From Flavobacteriaceae bacterium (GTDB lineage Bacteria; Bacteroidota; Bacteroidia; Flavobacteriales; Flavobacteriaceae): a stretch of 6,817 bases of DNA. The notes beneath the pieces were generated by a model. It had not been told where the DNA came from. It saw only the letters and a list, made by a program, of their open reading frames with translations, and did not search any database. Each line of letters opens with the position of its first letter. Position 1 is the first letter of the stretch. The stretch is taken from positions 1 through 6,817 of the forward strand of contig JAHRWC010000092.1 of the NCBI GenBank assembly GCA_019090365.1. The letters run 5' to 3'. Made by a program: the position numbers and the translations under genes. Shown here one piece after another: positions 1 through 6,765 of the stretch.

Positions 1-1303
1 GAATTGCATTCGCAGCTCTTTTTTGCATTTCAGGATTCGAGCGTTGAACAGCATTTAGTTCAATTCCGCTAGAGAATTCACCCGTATCAGCCGATGAAAC
101 TGCAGCTCCACCCATTCCAATTCTATAGTTTTCTCCTCCTAATAAAACAACTTTATCACCAACATTAGGAATATCTTTTAGCGCTTGGTCTTCTTTTCCG
201 TATCCAATTCCTCCTGCAAGCATGATCACTTTGTCGAAGCCAAGTTTACGTGCTTCTTCTTCATGTTCAAAAGTTAAAACAGAACCTGTAATAAGAGGTT
301 GCCCAAATTTGTTTCCGAAGTCAGAAGCTCCATTACTAGCTTTAATCAAAATATCTAAAGGAGTTTGGTATAACCATTCTCTTTCTTCCATGGCTTTTTC
401 CCAAGGACGATTTTCATTTAAACGAGAATAAGAAGTCATATAAACCGCAGTACCAGCTAATGGCAAAGAACCTTTTCCTCCAGCTAGTCGATCTCTAATT
501 TCACCACCACTTCCAGTTGCAGCACCATTAAATGGTTCAACAGTCGTTGGAAAGTTATGTGTTTCTGCTTTTAATGAAATAACACTATCAAACTCTTTAT
601 TTTCATAATATTCAGGTACATCTGCTCTTTTTGGTGCAAACTGAATTGCTTTCGGGCCTTTTATGAATGCAACATTATCCTTATAAGCTGAAACAATTGT
701 ATTAGGATGATCTTTTGAAGTCTTTTTAATTAATTTGAATAGGGAAGAAGGCATTTCTTCACCATCAATAATAAAAGTACCATTGAATATTTTATGACGG
801 CAGTGTTCACTATTAACTTGACTAAATCCAAAAACTTCACTGTCGGTTAATTTTCTATTTAATTTTTTTGAAAGATTTTCTAGGTAAACGATTTCCTCGT
901 CATTAAGAGCTAATCCTTCAGATATGTTATAAGCTGAAATATTTTCAATTTCTTTTATAGCTTCTGGTTCAACATTTATTTTGAAAATACCTTGATTCAA
1001 TGCAGTATACTTCTGGGAAAGCATTGGATCAAAATCTGAATTGTTTTCAGAAACATTATTAAATTTTTCAATTCTAATAATTCCACTAATACCCATATTT
1101 TGAGTAATCTCAACAGCATTGGTACTCCAAGGAGTAATCATAGCAGCTCTAGGACCAATAAAAAAATCCGCAATAACGGATTCTTTTATATAATTACTGT
1201 CACCAAATAGCCACTGAAGTTTTTCAATATTTTGAGTAGAAATTTGCTCTTGAGTTTGGACTGCAAAAATGTTTTTTTTAACGTCTCCAAAAAAGTGAAT
1301 CAT
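1..1303 (-). CDS. purL: Phosphoribosylformylglycinamidine synthase (FGAM synthase), large single-chain type, N-terminal part
   Basis: This cytoplasmic enzyme converts FGAR, ATP and glutamine to FGAM in the fourth step of de novo purine synthesis. The frame is open from the start at 1303 to the window edge: 434 codons, about a third of the usual 1200-1300 residues. Visible parts, in order: an N-terminal PurS-like domain with GPRAAMITPWSTNAVEI (residues 50-66); a linker domain with SEGLALNDEEI (128-138); the VNSEHCRHK motif (163-171); KAETHNFPTTVEPFNGAATG (245-264) running into SGGEIRD (265-271); ASNGASDFGNKFGQPLI (322-338); and GGENYRIGMGGAA (389-401), part of the ATP-binding synthetase core. 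The second half of the synthetase core and the C-terminal glutaminase domain are off the window. All motifs lie in one frame, so no frameshift is seen. The gene is transcribed divergently from the secreted protein at 1444. Family assignment is very secure; that the gene is intact beyond the edge is assumed. Confidence 0.97.
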   Translation of the reverse strand, partial: MIHFFGDVKKNIFAVQTQEQISTQNIEKLQWLFGDSNYIKESVIADFFIGPRAAMITPWSTNAVEITQNMGISGIIRIEKFNNVSENNSDFDPMLSQKYTALNQGIFKINVEPEAIKEIENISAYNISEGLALNDEEIVYLENLSKKLNRKLTDSEVFGFSQVNSEHCRHKIFNGTFIIDGEEMPSSLFKLIKKTSKDHPNTIVSAYKDNVAFIKGPKAIQFAPKRADVPEYYENKEFDSVISLKAETHNFPTTVEPFNGAATGSGGEIRDRLAGGKGSLPLAGTAVYMTSYSRLNENRPWEKAMEEREWLYQTPLDILIKASNGASDFGNKFGQPLITGSVLTFEHEEEARKLGFDKVIMLAGGIGYGKEDQALKDIPNVGDKVVLLGGENYRIGMGGAAVSSADTGEFSSGIELNAVQRSNPEMQKRAANAI

Positions 1304-1333
1304 CGTTGTAAAATTTACACGGTTTTTAAAGCG

Positions 1334-1341
1334 CAAATGTA
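1334..1341 (-). promoter_or_regulatory. Probable purL promoter, Bacteroidetes -7 element
   Basis: Read on the minus strand, these bases are TACATTTG, a perfect match to the Bacteroidetes -7 consensus TAnnTTTG. Transcription would begin around 1327, leaving a leader of about 24 nt before the purL ATG at 1303. No clear TTG -33 element is seen at the usual distance upstream. There is no Shine-Dalgarno sequence before the ATG, as is normal in this phylum. The function is inferred from sequence match and position only. Confidence 0.6.
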
Positions 1342-1391
1342 ATTATTTTTAATGTATTATTTAGAATTAAAACTATCGTAAGCGTCTTTTT

Positions 1392-1418
1392 TTGGTTTCA
1401 TTTAAATCATTTATCTTG
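1392..1418 (+). promoter_or_regulatory. Possible promoter for the 970-residue secreted protein
   Basis: A TTG at 1392-1394 is followed after 17 bp by TATCTTG at 1412-1418. The second element is one T short of the Bacteroidetes -7 consensus TAnnTTTG. The TTG fits the -33 element. Transcription would begin near 1424-1426, about 20 nt before the ATG at 1444. The leader is A-rich (a run of eight A's just before the coding region) and has no Shine-Dalgarno sequence. It is an imperfect match, so the call is tentative. Confidence 0.4.
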
Positions 1419-1443
1419 CAGTGAATTTAAAAAAAACCAATCT

Positions 1444-4356
1444 ATGAAAATGAAAAATTTATTTGCAATGGCCACATTGCTATTTACCTGTGGTCTGTTT
1501 GCTCAAGAAAAGTTTCCGCCCACTACAATAGCACAGGGTACATTTATGTTTAAAACGGCACCTTTAAGAGATATGCCGAATACACCAGCATTAGATGGAA
1601 GTGAAACAAAAACGTTAAAAATTGTTCCAAACAATTTAAGAAGAAATGAACAAGTTAACATGGATTCTTATCCATTAGGAAATGATTTGTTAATTCAAAG
1701 TGAAGTTGGAAATTTAAATCCAATGCCTTTAGAAGTAAATATTGTTGGTTCAACACCTACAGGATTTACACCTCCAGATCCAACAGGAGCTGCTGGACCA
1801 AATCATTATGTACATGCTGTTAATTCAAGTGTAATTATTTATGATAAATCAGGAACTTTAGTTACAGGACCAACTCCATTAGGTACTTTTTTAGGTATAC
1901 CTTCAAATTCTGGAGATCCAATTGTATTATATGATCAATTAGCTGATCGATGGGTAGTAAGTGAATTTGGTTCCTTAAGCAACTCTTTAGCAATTGGAGT
2001 TTCTGAAACGAATGATCCAACAGGTGCTTATAATGTATATCAATATTCATTAGATGCATTTCCTGATTATCCTCATTATGCAATATGGCATGATGGTTAT
2101 TATGTAACTGCAAATAAAGGTGGTGCTAATAAAGTATATACGATGGAAAGAGATGTGATGTTAGCTGGAGGAGCAAATCCTCAGATTATAGGATATCCTC
2201 TTCCTGGAATGGTACAAAATACAAATACAGTATTAAGCCCAGAACCTGCAAATTTAACAGGTACTAACTATCCAGCAGGTGCACCAGGTTTAATTACTTA
2301 TTTGCAAGATGATGGTTGGGGAGGTATTGCTAATGACCATTTAAAGGTATGGGAAATTGAAAATGACTGGGTTACTCCAGGAAATTCAACAATATCTGCT
2401 CCAGATGAAATTGCAACTACTCCTTTTAATTCTGTTTTTGCTCCATTTGGACAAGGTGATGTTAATCAACCTGGTACTGGAAATAAAATAGATATGATTG
2501 GTGGTATAATTTCATATGCTGCAAATTTTAGAAGTTTTGGTACACATAACTCATGGTTAATTACTTTTAATACAGATATTGATGGTAATGATACTTCAGG
2601 AGTGAGGTGGATAGAATTAAGAAATACAGGAACAGGTCCATTCACTATTTATCAAGAAGGAACGTATGCTCCGGCTGATGGACATAGTCGTTTTATGGGA
2701 AGTGCTGCAATGGATGCTGCTGGTAATATCGGTATGGGATTCAATATTGCAAGTGCTACATTAAAAGCAAGTATTAAATATACAGGTAGATATGATGGTG
2801 ATCCTTTAGGACAAATGACTATTGCTGAAGAATGGATTCATGAAGGTACAGGTGTTCAAACTAACACCAATCGTTTTGGAGATTATTCTCACTTAACAAT
2901 GGACCCTAATAACTTTACATTCTGGCACACTGCTGAATATTTCGAAACAAATAACTCATGGAGAACTCGTGTTGCTTCATTTAGTTTATCTGGAGGATTT
3001 GCAAAAGACGTAGGAGTTAATAATATAACTACTCCTAATAGTGGTATTTTAACAGCTACTGAAACTGTTGAAGTGACTGTTAGAAATTTTGGTTTAAATA
3101 CACAATCAAATATTCCTTTAGAGCTTAGAGTTGACGGTAGTTTAATTACAACTGAAACTTTTACAGGATCTGTAGCTCCAAATGAAACTGAAACGTATAC
3201 GTTTACACAAACAGTTGATTTATCAACTTCTGGTCAAACGTATGAGATTGAAGTGAAATCTGTGTTATCAGGTGATGAGTTTACAGGAAATGATGGTTAT
3301 ACAAAAGAAGTTACTCATTTATTAGCTAATGATGTTGGTGTAATCGATATTACAGCTCCAGAATCTGGTGAAGTTTTAGGAAACCAAGTAGTAACAGTAA
3401 CTGTTAAAAATTTCGGAGCAAGTACGCAAACCGGATTTAACATGGAGTATTCAATAGATGGAGGTACTCCAGAAGTTGAAGCTTTTACAGGATCAATAGA
3501 TTCAGAAGAAGAAGTTAGTTTTAGTTTTGCACAAGAAGGAGATTTTTCTGCTTTTGGTTCTTATGACTTAACTTCAAAAACTTCTTTAGGTCCAGATCAG
3601 GATAATACAAATGACGAATTTGCTACAACAGTAACAAACTCTAATTGTAATCCTACAATGGATTGTTCTTTCGGAGATGGATTTACATTATTTTCTGTTG
3701 CTGAAATTAACAATGCTTCAGGATGTGAAGGATATGCTGATTTTACTGACTTAATAGCTAATCTAGCACCAGGAAGTACAAATTCATTGACATTAACAAC
3801 TGGATATGGTGACCAATATGTTACGGTTTGGATTGATTTTAATGATGATTTTGATTTCACAGTTGATGAGAAAGTTGTAACAGATTTTATTATCGCACCA
3901 GGTGAGGCTGCAGGTTCTTATACTGAAACTGTTGATTTAGTAATACCAGCTGGAGCAACTATTGGAGAGCATAGAATGAGAGCTAAATCTAACTGGCAAG
4001 CTCCAGTTCCTGATGATGCTTGTGAGGAAACTCAATATGGTGAAACAGAAGATTATACTGCTAATATTGGTGAACTAGGAATTGTAGAATCTAATATTGC
4101 TAATGCAGATTTAATTGTAACAACTTTACCTAATAATCAATTTGAAGCTTCATTAATAACTTCATTTGATGGTATAGCTTATATAGCGATATATAATACC
4201 TTAGGACAACAATTAGGATTTAAACCAATTGCTAAAAACGGAGATAGATATTCTTATAATATAGATATGTCTGCAACTGCAAGTGGTGTATATTTAATAA
4301 AAATGGGAGCTCAAGAATCAGGAGCTTATAAATCGGCTAAGATTATTGTAAAATAA
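1444..4356 (+). CDS. Secreted multidomain T9SS cargo protein with two CARDB-like repeats and a GEVED-like domain
   Basis: A predicted exported or cell-surface protein of 970 residues whose function is unknown. Residues 1-20 form a signal peptide (lysines at 2 and 4, a hydrophobic core, likely cleavage at LFA|QE). Residues about 100-517 form one large module opening with GFTPPDPTGAAGPNHYVHAV and closing with DYSHLTMDP and FTFWHTAEYF. Similar openings recur in secreted Bacteroidetes proteins, but I cannot name the fold with confidence; a beta-propeller-like structure is a guess. Two CARDB-like beta-sandwich repeats follow (about 521-625 and 629-731). A GEVED-like domain (about 735-875) has cysteines 735, 741, 761 and 860, an acidic WIDFNDDFDF stretch and the signature YGETEDYT. 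The last 80 residues resemble a T9SS type A sorting domain (YNTLGQQ, then SGVYLIKM, ending KIIVK), so export through the T9SS and surface attachment or release is inferred. No catalytic motif is recognised; adhesion or glycan binding is plausible but unproven. A second ATG two codons downstream (1450) would leave the signal peptide intact. Confidence 0.88.
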   Translation: MKMKNLFAMATLLFTCGLFAQEKFPPTTIAQGTFMFKTAPLRDMPNTPALDGSETKTLKIVPNNLRRNEQVNMDSYPLGNDLLIQSEVGNLNPMPLEVNIVGSTPTGFTPPDPTGAAGPNHYVHAVNSSVIIYDKSGTLVTGPTPLGTFLGIPSNSGDPIVLYDQLADRWVVSEFGSLSNSLAIGVSETNDPTGAYNVYQYSLDAFPDYPHYAIWHDGYYVTANKGGANKVYTMERDVMLAGGANPQIIGYPLPGMVQNTNTVLSPEPANLTGTNYPAGAPGLITYLQDDGWGGIANDHLKVWEIENDWVTPGNSTISAPDEIATTPFNSVFAPFGQGDVNQPGTGNKIDMIGGIISYAANFRSFGTHNSWLITFNTDIDGNDTSGVRWIELRNTGTGPFTIYQEGTYAPADGHSRFMGSAAMDAAGNIGMGFNIASATLKASIKYTGRYDGDPLGQMTIAEEWIHEGTGVQTNTNRFGDYSHLTMDPNNFTFWHTAEYFETNNSWRTRVASFSLSGGFAKDVGVNNITTPNSGILTATETVEVTVRNFGLNTQSNIPLELRVDGSLITTETFTGSVAPNETETYTFTQTVDLSTSGQTYEIEVKSVLSGDEFTGNDGYTKEVTHLLANDVGVIDITAPESGEVLGNQVVTVTVKNFGASTQTGFNMEYSIDGGTPEVEAFTGSIDSEEEVSFSFAQEGDFSAFGSYDLTSKTSLGPDQDNTNDEFATTVTNSNCNPTMDCSFGDGFTLFSVAEINNASGCEGYADFTDLIANLAPGSTNSLTLTTGYGDQYVTVWIDFNDDFDFTVDEKVVTDFIIAPGEAAGSYTETVDLVIPAGATIGEHRMRAKSNWQAPVPDDACEETQYGETEDYTANIGELGIVESNIANADLIVTTLPNNQFEASLITSFDGIAYIAIYNTLGQQLGFKPIAKNGDRYSYNIDMSATASGVYLIKMGAQESGAYKSAKIIVK
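3007..3636 (+). repeat. Tandem CARDB-like domain duplication within the secreted protein
   Basis: Two copies of a module with a 108-residue period lie back to back (residues 522-629 and 630-731). Both begin DVGV, then continue xxITxPxSG, a VTVRNFG or VTVKNFG strand, a short xxDG turn, and FTGS followed by an acidic segment and an aromatic strand (TYTFTQ versus SFSFAQ). Such modules act as spacers or ligand-binding beta-sandwiches in surface proteins. Similarity is clear in protein but weak in DNA, which suggests an old duplication rather than a recent one. Confidence 0.75.
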
Positions 4357-4376
4357 TTAGAGGATTTAACTCAAAT

Positions 4377-4417
4377 AAAAAAAGCTTCTCATCATTTGAT
4401 GAGAAGCTTTTTCTTTT
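4377..4417. terminator. Bidirectional Rho-independent terminator between convergent genes
   Basis: Perfect 16-base arms (4379-4394 and 4397-4412) surround a TT. In practice this gives a 15-bp stem closed by C-G with a four-base ATTT loop. On the plus strand the right arm ends in TTTTTCTTTT; on the minus strand the stem is followed by seven T's (A's at 4377-4383). It lies 20 bp after the stop of the 970-residue protein and about 20 bp beyond the stop of the endonuclease, so it can end both converging transcripts. Confidence 0.92.
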
Positions 4418-4433
4418 ATACTATATTTTAAAT

Positions 4434-5474
4434 CTATTGTTTTATAATTCGCTTCACAACTTTGTTAGTAGAATTACTAATTTCTAATAAATACATTCCT
4501 TCTGAAAGTGTAGCAATGTTTAAATTAGATTTTGTTTCAGAAAAAGATGTTTCAAATACTATTCTTCCAGTAACATCATAAATAACAGCTGCTAATTCAG
4601 AATCTATAGAGGAGTTGTTTTGAATCCAAATTTGCTCATTAAAAGGGTTTGGATATACGATAAATTGATTTTCAGTAAAGCTTTCCGTAGAAAATAAACC
4701 CCAACGATCTTCTGCAGGCTCACCACCCCAAATAATAGTCGCTAAATAAGGATTGTCTATAAATGGATTTCTATTTCCATATACAGTTTGAAGGTGAGGA
4801 TTGCGTTGATCTTCGAAAGCACTCACTGGATCTTCAATGTTCCATTGTAAATAAATTTGTAACATATCTGTACTTCCTTGAGTTGCACCTGTTCCATTTA
4901 AAGAGGGTAAACATCTATTTCCATAACGTGTATACATATACATCATCATTCTTGCAACATCTCCTTTCCACTCATCTCCAGGATACCAATTTCCGGAAGT
5001 ATTTCCAGAATTTCCAGAGCCATCAGTAAATTTTTTATTACCTCTGTCACCATTCATTTGTTGATCACTAGGTCTTATATTATGTGGATCTGCAACAATC
5101 CCATTAGAACTATTATCTGCATCTCCCATAGAAGGATTGGCATTAGATCTCGCAAAAACATGTTCTCTATTATATTCACAGACAGAACCTCCATAATCAT
5201 CTTTATCTCTTGTTCTGTCAGTTTTACAACTCCCAGAATCGTCAAATCCATATACTAACAAAACATTATTTGAATTTGATGTATCTTCATCTGTAATTTT
5301 TACAGTATCTCTTACATCACCATAGTTAAAGCTATTGCTCGCATTATCAATTTTGGCTTGTAATTCAAAATAAAGATCTTGACCAGTTAAGTTTAAATCA
5401 ACATCATTATAATATGGTTGTTGAGCAAATGCAAATTGAATTGTCAGTAATAAAAGTAGTATTGTTTTTTTCAT
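4434..5474 (-). CDS. Secreted endonuclease I family nuclease with T9SS sorting tail
   Basis: A predicted extracellular nuclease of 346 residues; it may degrade DNA, RNA or both, for nutrient scavenging or biofilm turnover. Residues 1-17 are a signal peptide (MKKTI, a run of leucines, cleavage at FAFA|QQ). The endonuclease I domain spans about 35-250. It carries NREHVFARS (102-110), with E104 and H105 in the position of the metal ligand and general base of Vvn/EndA-type nucleases; DPHNIRPSD (129-137); N141 with RGN (144-146), the likely second metal-binding part; and WKGDVARMMMYMYTRYGNRC (169-188). RNPFIDNPYLATIIWG (235-250) is the usual end of the domain. Residues about 273-346 are a canonical T9SS type A tail (YPNPFNEQIWI, YDVTGRIVF, SEGMYLLEI). 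C83 and C99 could form a disulfide. The start lies 8 bp after the methyltransferase stop, and no promoter match is seen between, so co-transcription is likely. The family is secure; substrate preference is not readable from sequence. Confidence 0.95.
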   Translation of the reverse strand: MKKTILLLLLTIQFAFAQQPYYNDVDLNLTGQDLYFELQAKIDNASNSFNYGDVRDTVKITDEDTSNSNNVLLVYGFDDSGSCKTDRTRDKDDYGGSVCEYNREHVFARSNANPSMGDADNSSNGIVADPHNIRPSDQQMNGDRGNKKFTDGSGNSGNTSGNWYPGDEWKGDVARMMMYMYTRYGNRCLPSLNGTGATQGSTDMLQIYLQWNIEDPVSAFEDQRNPHLQTVYGNRNPFIDNPYLATIIWGGEPAEDRWGLFSTESFTENQFIVYPNPFNEQIWIQNNSSIDSELAAVIYDVTGRIVFETSFSETKSNLNIATLSEGMYLLEISNSTNKVVKRIIKQ

Positions 5475-5482
5475 GTTTTTAA

Positions 5483-6691
5483 TTATTTTTTTTGAAGTAA
5501 TGCCATATAAAATCCATCAAAACCAGTTTTACTAGGATAAAGTTTTTCTTCTTTTACCATAGTAAATTCTTTACCAGCTTCTTGGCTTAAAAATTTTTTA
5601 ACTTGTAAATTATTTTCTGAAGGTAATATAGAACAAGTAGCATAAACTAATTGCCCTCCAGGTTTTACCATTCTTGAATATGAGGTTAATATTTCAGCTT
5701 GTGTTGCTCTTATTTTATCTAAAAATTCAGGTTGCAATTTCCATTTTGCATCTGGATTTCTTCTTAAAACACCTAATCCTGAACAGGGTGCATCAATGAC
5801 AACTTTATCAGCTTTTCCAATTAATTTCTTAATTACCTTCGTATTATCAATAACACGAGTTTCAATGTTGTGAGCACCACCTCTTCTTGCTCTACGTTTT
5901 AATTCAGTTAATTTATTTTCATAAATATCTAAGGCAATAATTTGTCCTTTATTTTCCATTAAAGCAGCAATATGAAGACTTTTACCTCCAGCACCAGCGC
6001 AAGTATCAACTACTTTTGTTCCAGGTTTTGGATCTAAAAACTGAGCAACTTTTTGAGATGAAGCATCTTGAACTTCAAACCATCCATTTTTAAAAGCTTC
6101 AGTCACAAATACATTTGCACGTTCTTTTAATTTCAATGCAGTAGGAACTCCTTTTACATTTTCAGTTTCAATATTAGACTCTAATAGAACATTTTTAACT
6201 TGTTCAACAGTAGCTTTTAATGTATTTACTCTAAGAATAACATCAGCTTGTTTATTTAATGCACTTATTTCTGCATCCCATTTAGCACCTAATTCTTTTA
6301 CTCCTAATTCATCTAACCAATCTGGAATAGACTCTTTATATTTTCTAATTTTTGAAAATTCGTCAAATCTACCTTTAATTTTTCGAGTTGGAGTAGGTTC
6401 AATTTGTTTCCAATCTGGAAGTGATATACCTCTTAAAGTAGCCCAAACAGAAAACATTCTAAATAAATTAGGGCGATCAAAAGGTTCTTTAACCTCAGCA
6501 ATCTTTGCGTACAAGCGCTTCCAACGAACTATATCATAGGTGGTTTCTGCAATAAAGCTTCTATCTCTAGAGCCCCAACGTTTATCTCTTTTAAGTGTGT
6601 TTTTAAGTACTTTATCTGCTTGTTTCTTTTCATTAAAGATAAGATGAAGAGAATCTATGGTTGCAAATACTAAATTACGATGAAGTTTCAT
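5483..6691 (-). CDS. RsmB/NOP-family SAM-dependent RNA cytosine-5 methyltransferase
   Basis: A cytoplasmic enzyme of 402 residues that probably transfers a methyl group from SAM to C5 of a cytosine in rRNA; the exact position is not deducible. The N-terminal part (about 1-145) is helical and basic and probably binds RNA. The catalytic domain shows EVQDASSQ (206-213), the SAM-binding VVDTCAGAGGKSLH (227-240), the acidic ALDIYENKL (253-261), motif IV DAPCSGLGVLRRNPDAKW (300-317) with C303, and motif VI YATCS (350-354) with C353. In this family the motif VI cysteine attacks C6 of the base and the motif IV cysteine helps release the product; both are present. The C-terminus FDGFYMALLQKK is typical. 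The frame can be extended to an ATG at 6811, but I prefer 6691 (MKLHRNLV). A promoter element lies at 6710-6717 inside the extension, and the extension is antisense to the divergent lipoprotein gene. It is the first gene of a unit with the endonuclease. Confidence 0.94.
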   Translation of the reverse strand: MKLHRNLVFATIDSLHLIFNEKKQADKVLKNTLKRDKRWGSRDRSFIAETTYDIVRWKRLYAKIAEVKEPFDRPNLFRMFSVWATLRGISLPDWKQIEPTPTRKIKGRFDEFSKIRKYKESIPDWLDELGVKELGAKWDAEISALNKQADVILRVNTLKATVEQVKNVLLESNIETENVKGVPTALKLKERANVFVTEAFKNGWFEVQDASSQKVAQFLDPKPGTKVVDTCAGAGGKSLHIAALMENKGQIIALDIYENKLTELKRRARRGGAHNIETRVIDNTKVIKKLIGKADKVVIDAPCSGLGVLRRNPDAKWKLQPEFLDKIRATQAEILTSYSRMVKPGGQLVYATCSILPSENNLQVKKFLSQEAGKEFTMVKEEKLYPSKTGFDGFYMALLQKK

Positions 6692-6709
6692 TTGTTTCAA
6701 AATTGTTTG

Positions 6710-6717
6710 CAAAGGTA
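6710..6717 (-). promoter_or_regulatory. Probable promoter of the methyltransferase-endonuclease unit, -7 element
   Basis: On the minus strand these bases read TACCTTTG, a perfect TAnnTTTG match. Transcription would start around 6703, about 12 nt before the ATG at 6691 and downstream of the alternative ATGs at 6721 and 6811. This is the main sequence argument for the shorter start. No clear -33 TTG is seen upstream. Confidence 0.6.
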
Positions 6718-6732
6718 TCATAATAGCATAAA

Positions 6733-6750
6733 TAGTTTTGTTTACTTTTG
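6733..6750 (+). promoter_or_regulatory. Probable promoter(s) of the divergent lipoprotein gene, two tandem -7 elements
   Basis: TAGTTTTG (6733-6740) and TACTTTTG (6743-6750) both match TAnnTTTG exactly and lie 10 bp, about one helical turn, apart. A TTG at 6707-6709 is 23 bp upstream of the first, at the long end of plausible -33 spacing. The first would give a leader of about 19 nt before the ATG at 6766, the second about 9 nt, so the first is the better candidate. Confidence 0.5.
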
Positions 6751-6765
6751 AAAAAAAAATAATTA

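Noticed and set aside
222..431. 69-codon plus-strand open frame
   Set aside because: It is antisense to strongly conserved purL coding sequence, has no promoter or signal of its own, and its translation shows no recognisable features.
1304..1443. Possible riboswitch or small RNA in the purL divergent region
   Set aside because: The region is AT-rich with no stable hairpin; the predicted purL leader of about 24 nt is too short to hold a purine riboswitch.
1862..2113. 83-codon minus-strand open frame inside the secreted protein gene
   Set aside because: Its His/Leu/Gln-rich translation is what the antisense of AT-rich coding DNA gives; the plus-strand frame is clearly the real gene.
3597..3860. 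87-codon minus-strand open frame
   Set aside because: It is antisense to the GEVED-like domain, whose conserved motifs fix the real frame.
4763..5258. Two plus-strand open frames (4763-5029 and 5058-5258)
   Set aside because: Both are antisense to the catalytic domain of the endonuclease; their low-complexity Ile/Ser/Phe/His-rich translations show no gene-like features.
4434..6691. Methyltransferase plus endonuclease as a restriction-modification pair
   Set aside because: The methyltransferase has the two-cysteine RNA m5C signature of the RsmB/NOP family, and the nuclease is exported, with a signal peptide and T9SS tail. They would not act on the same DNA in the cytoplasm.
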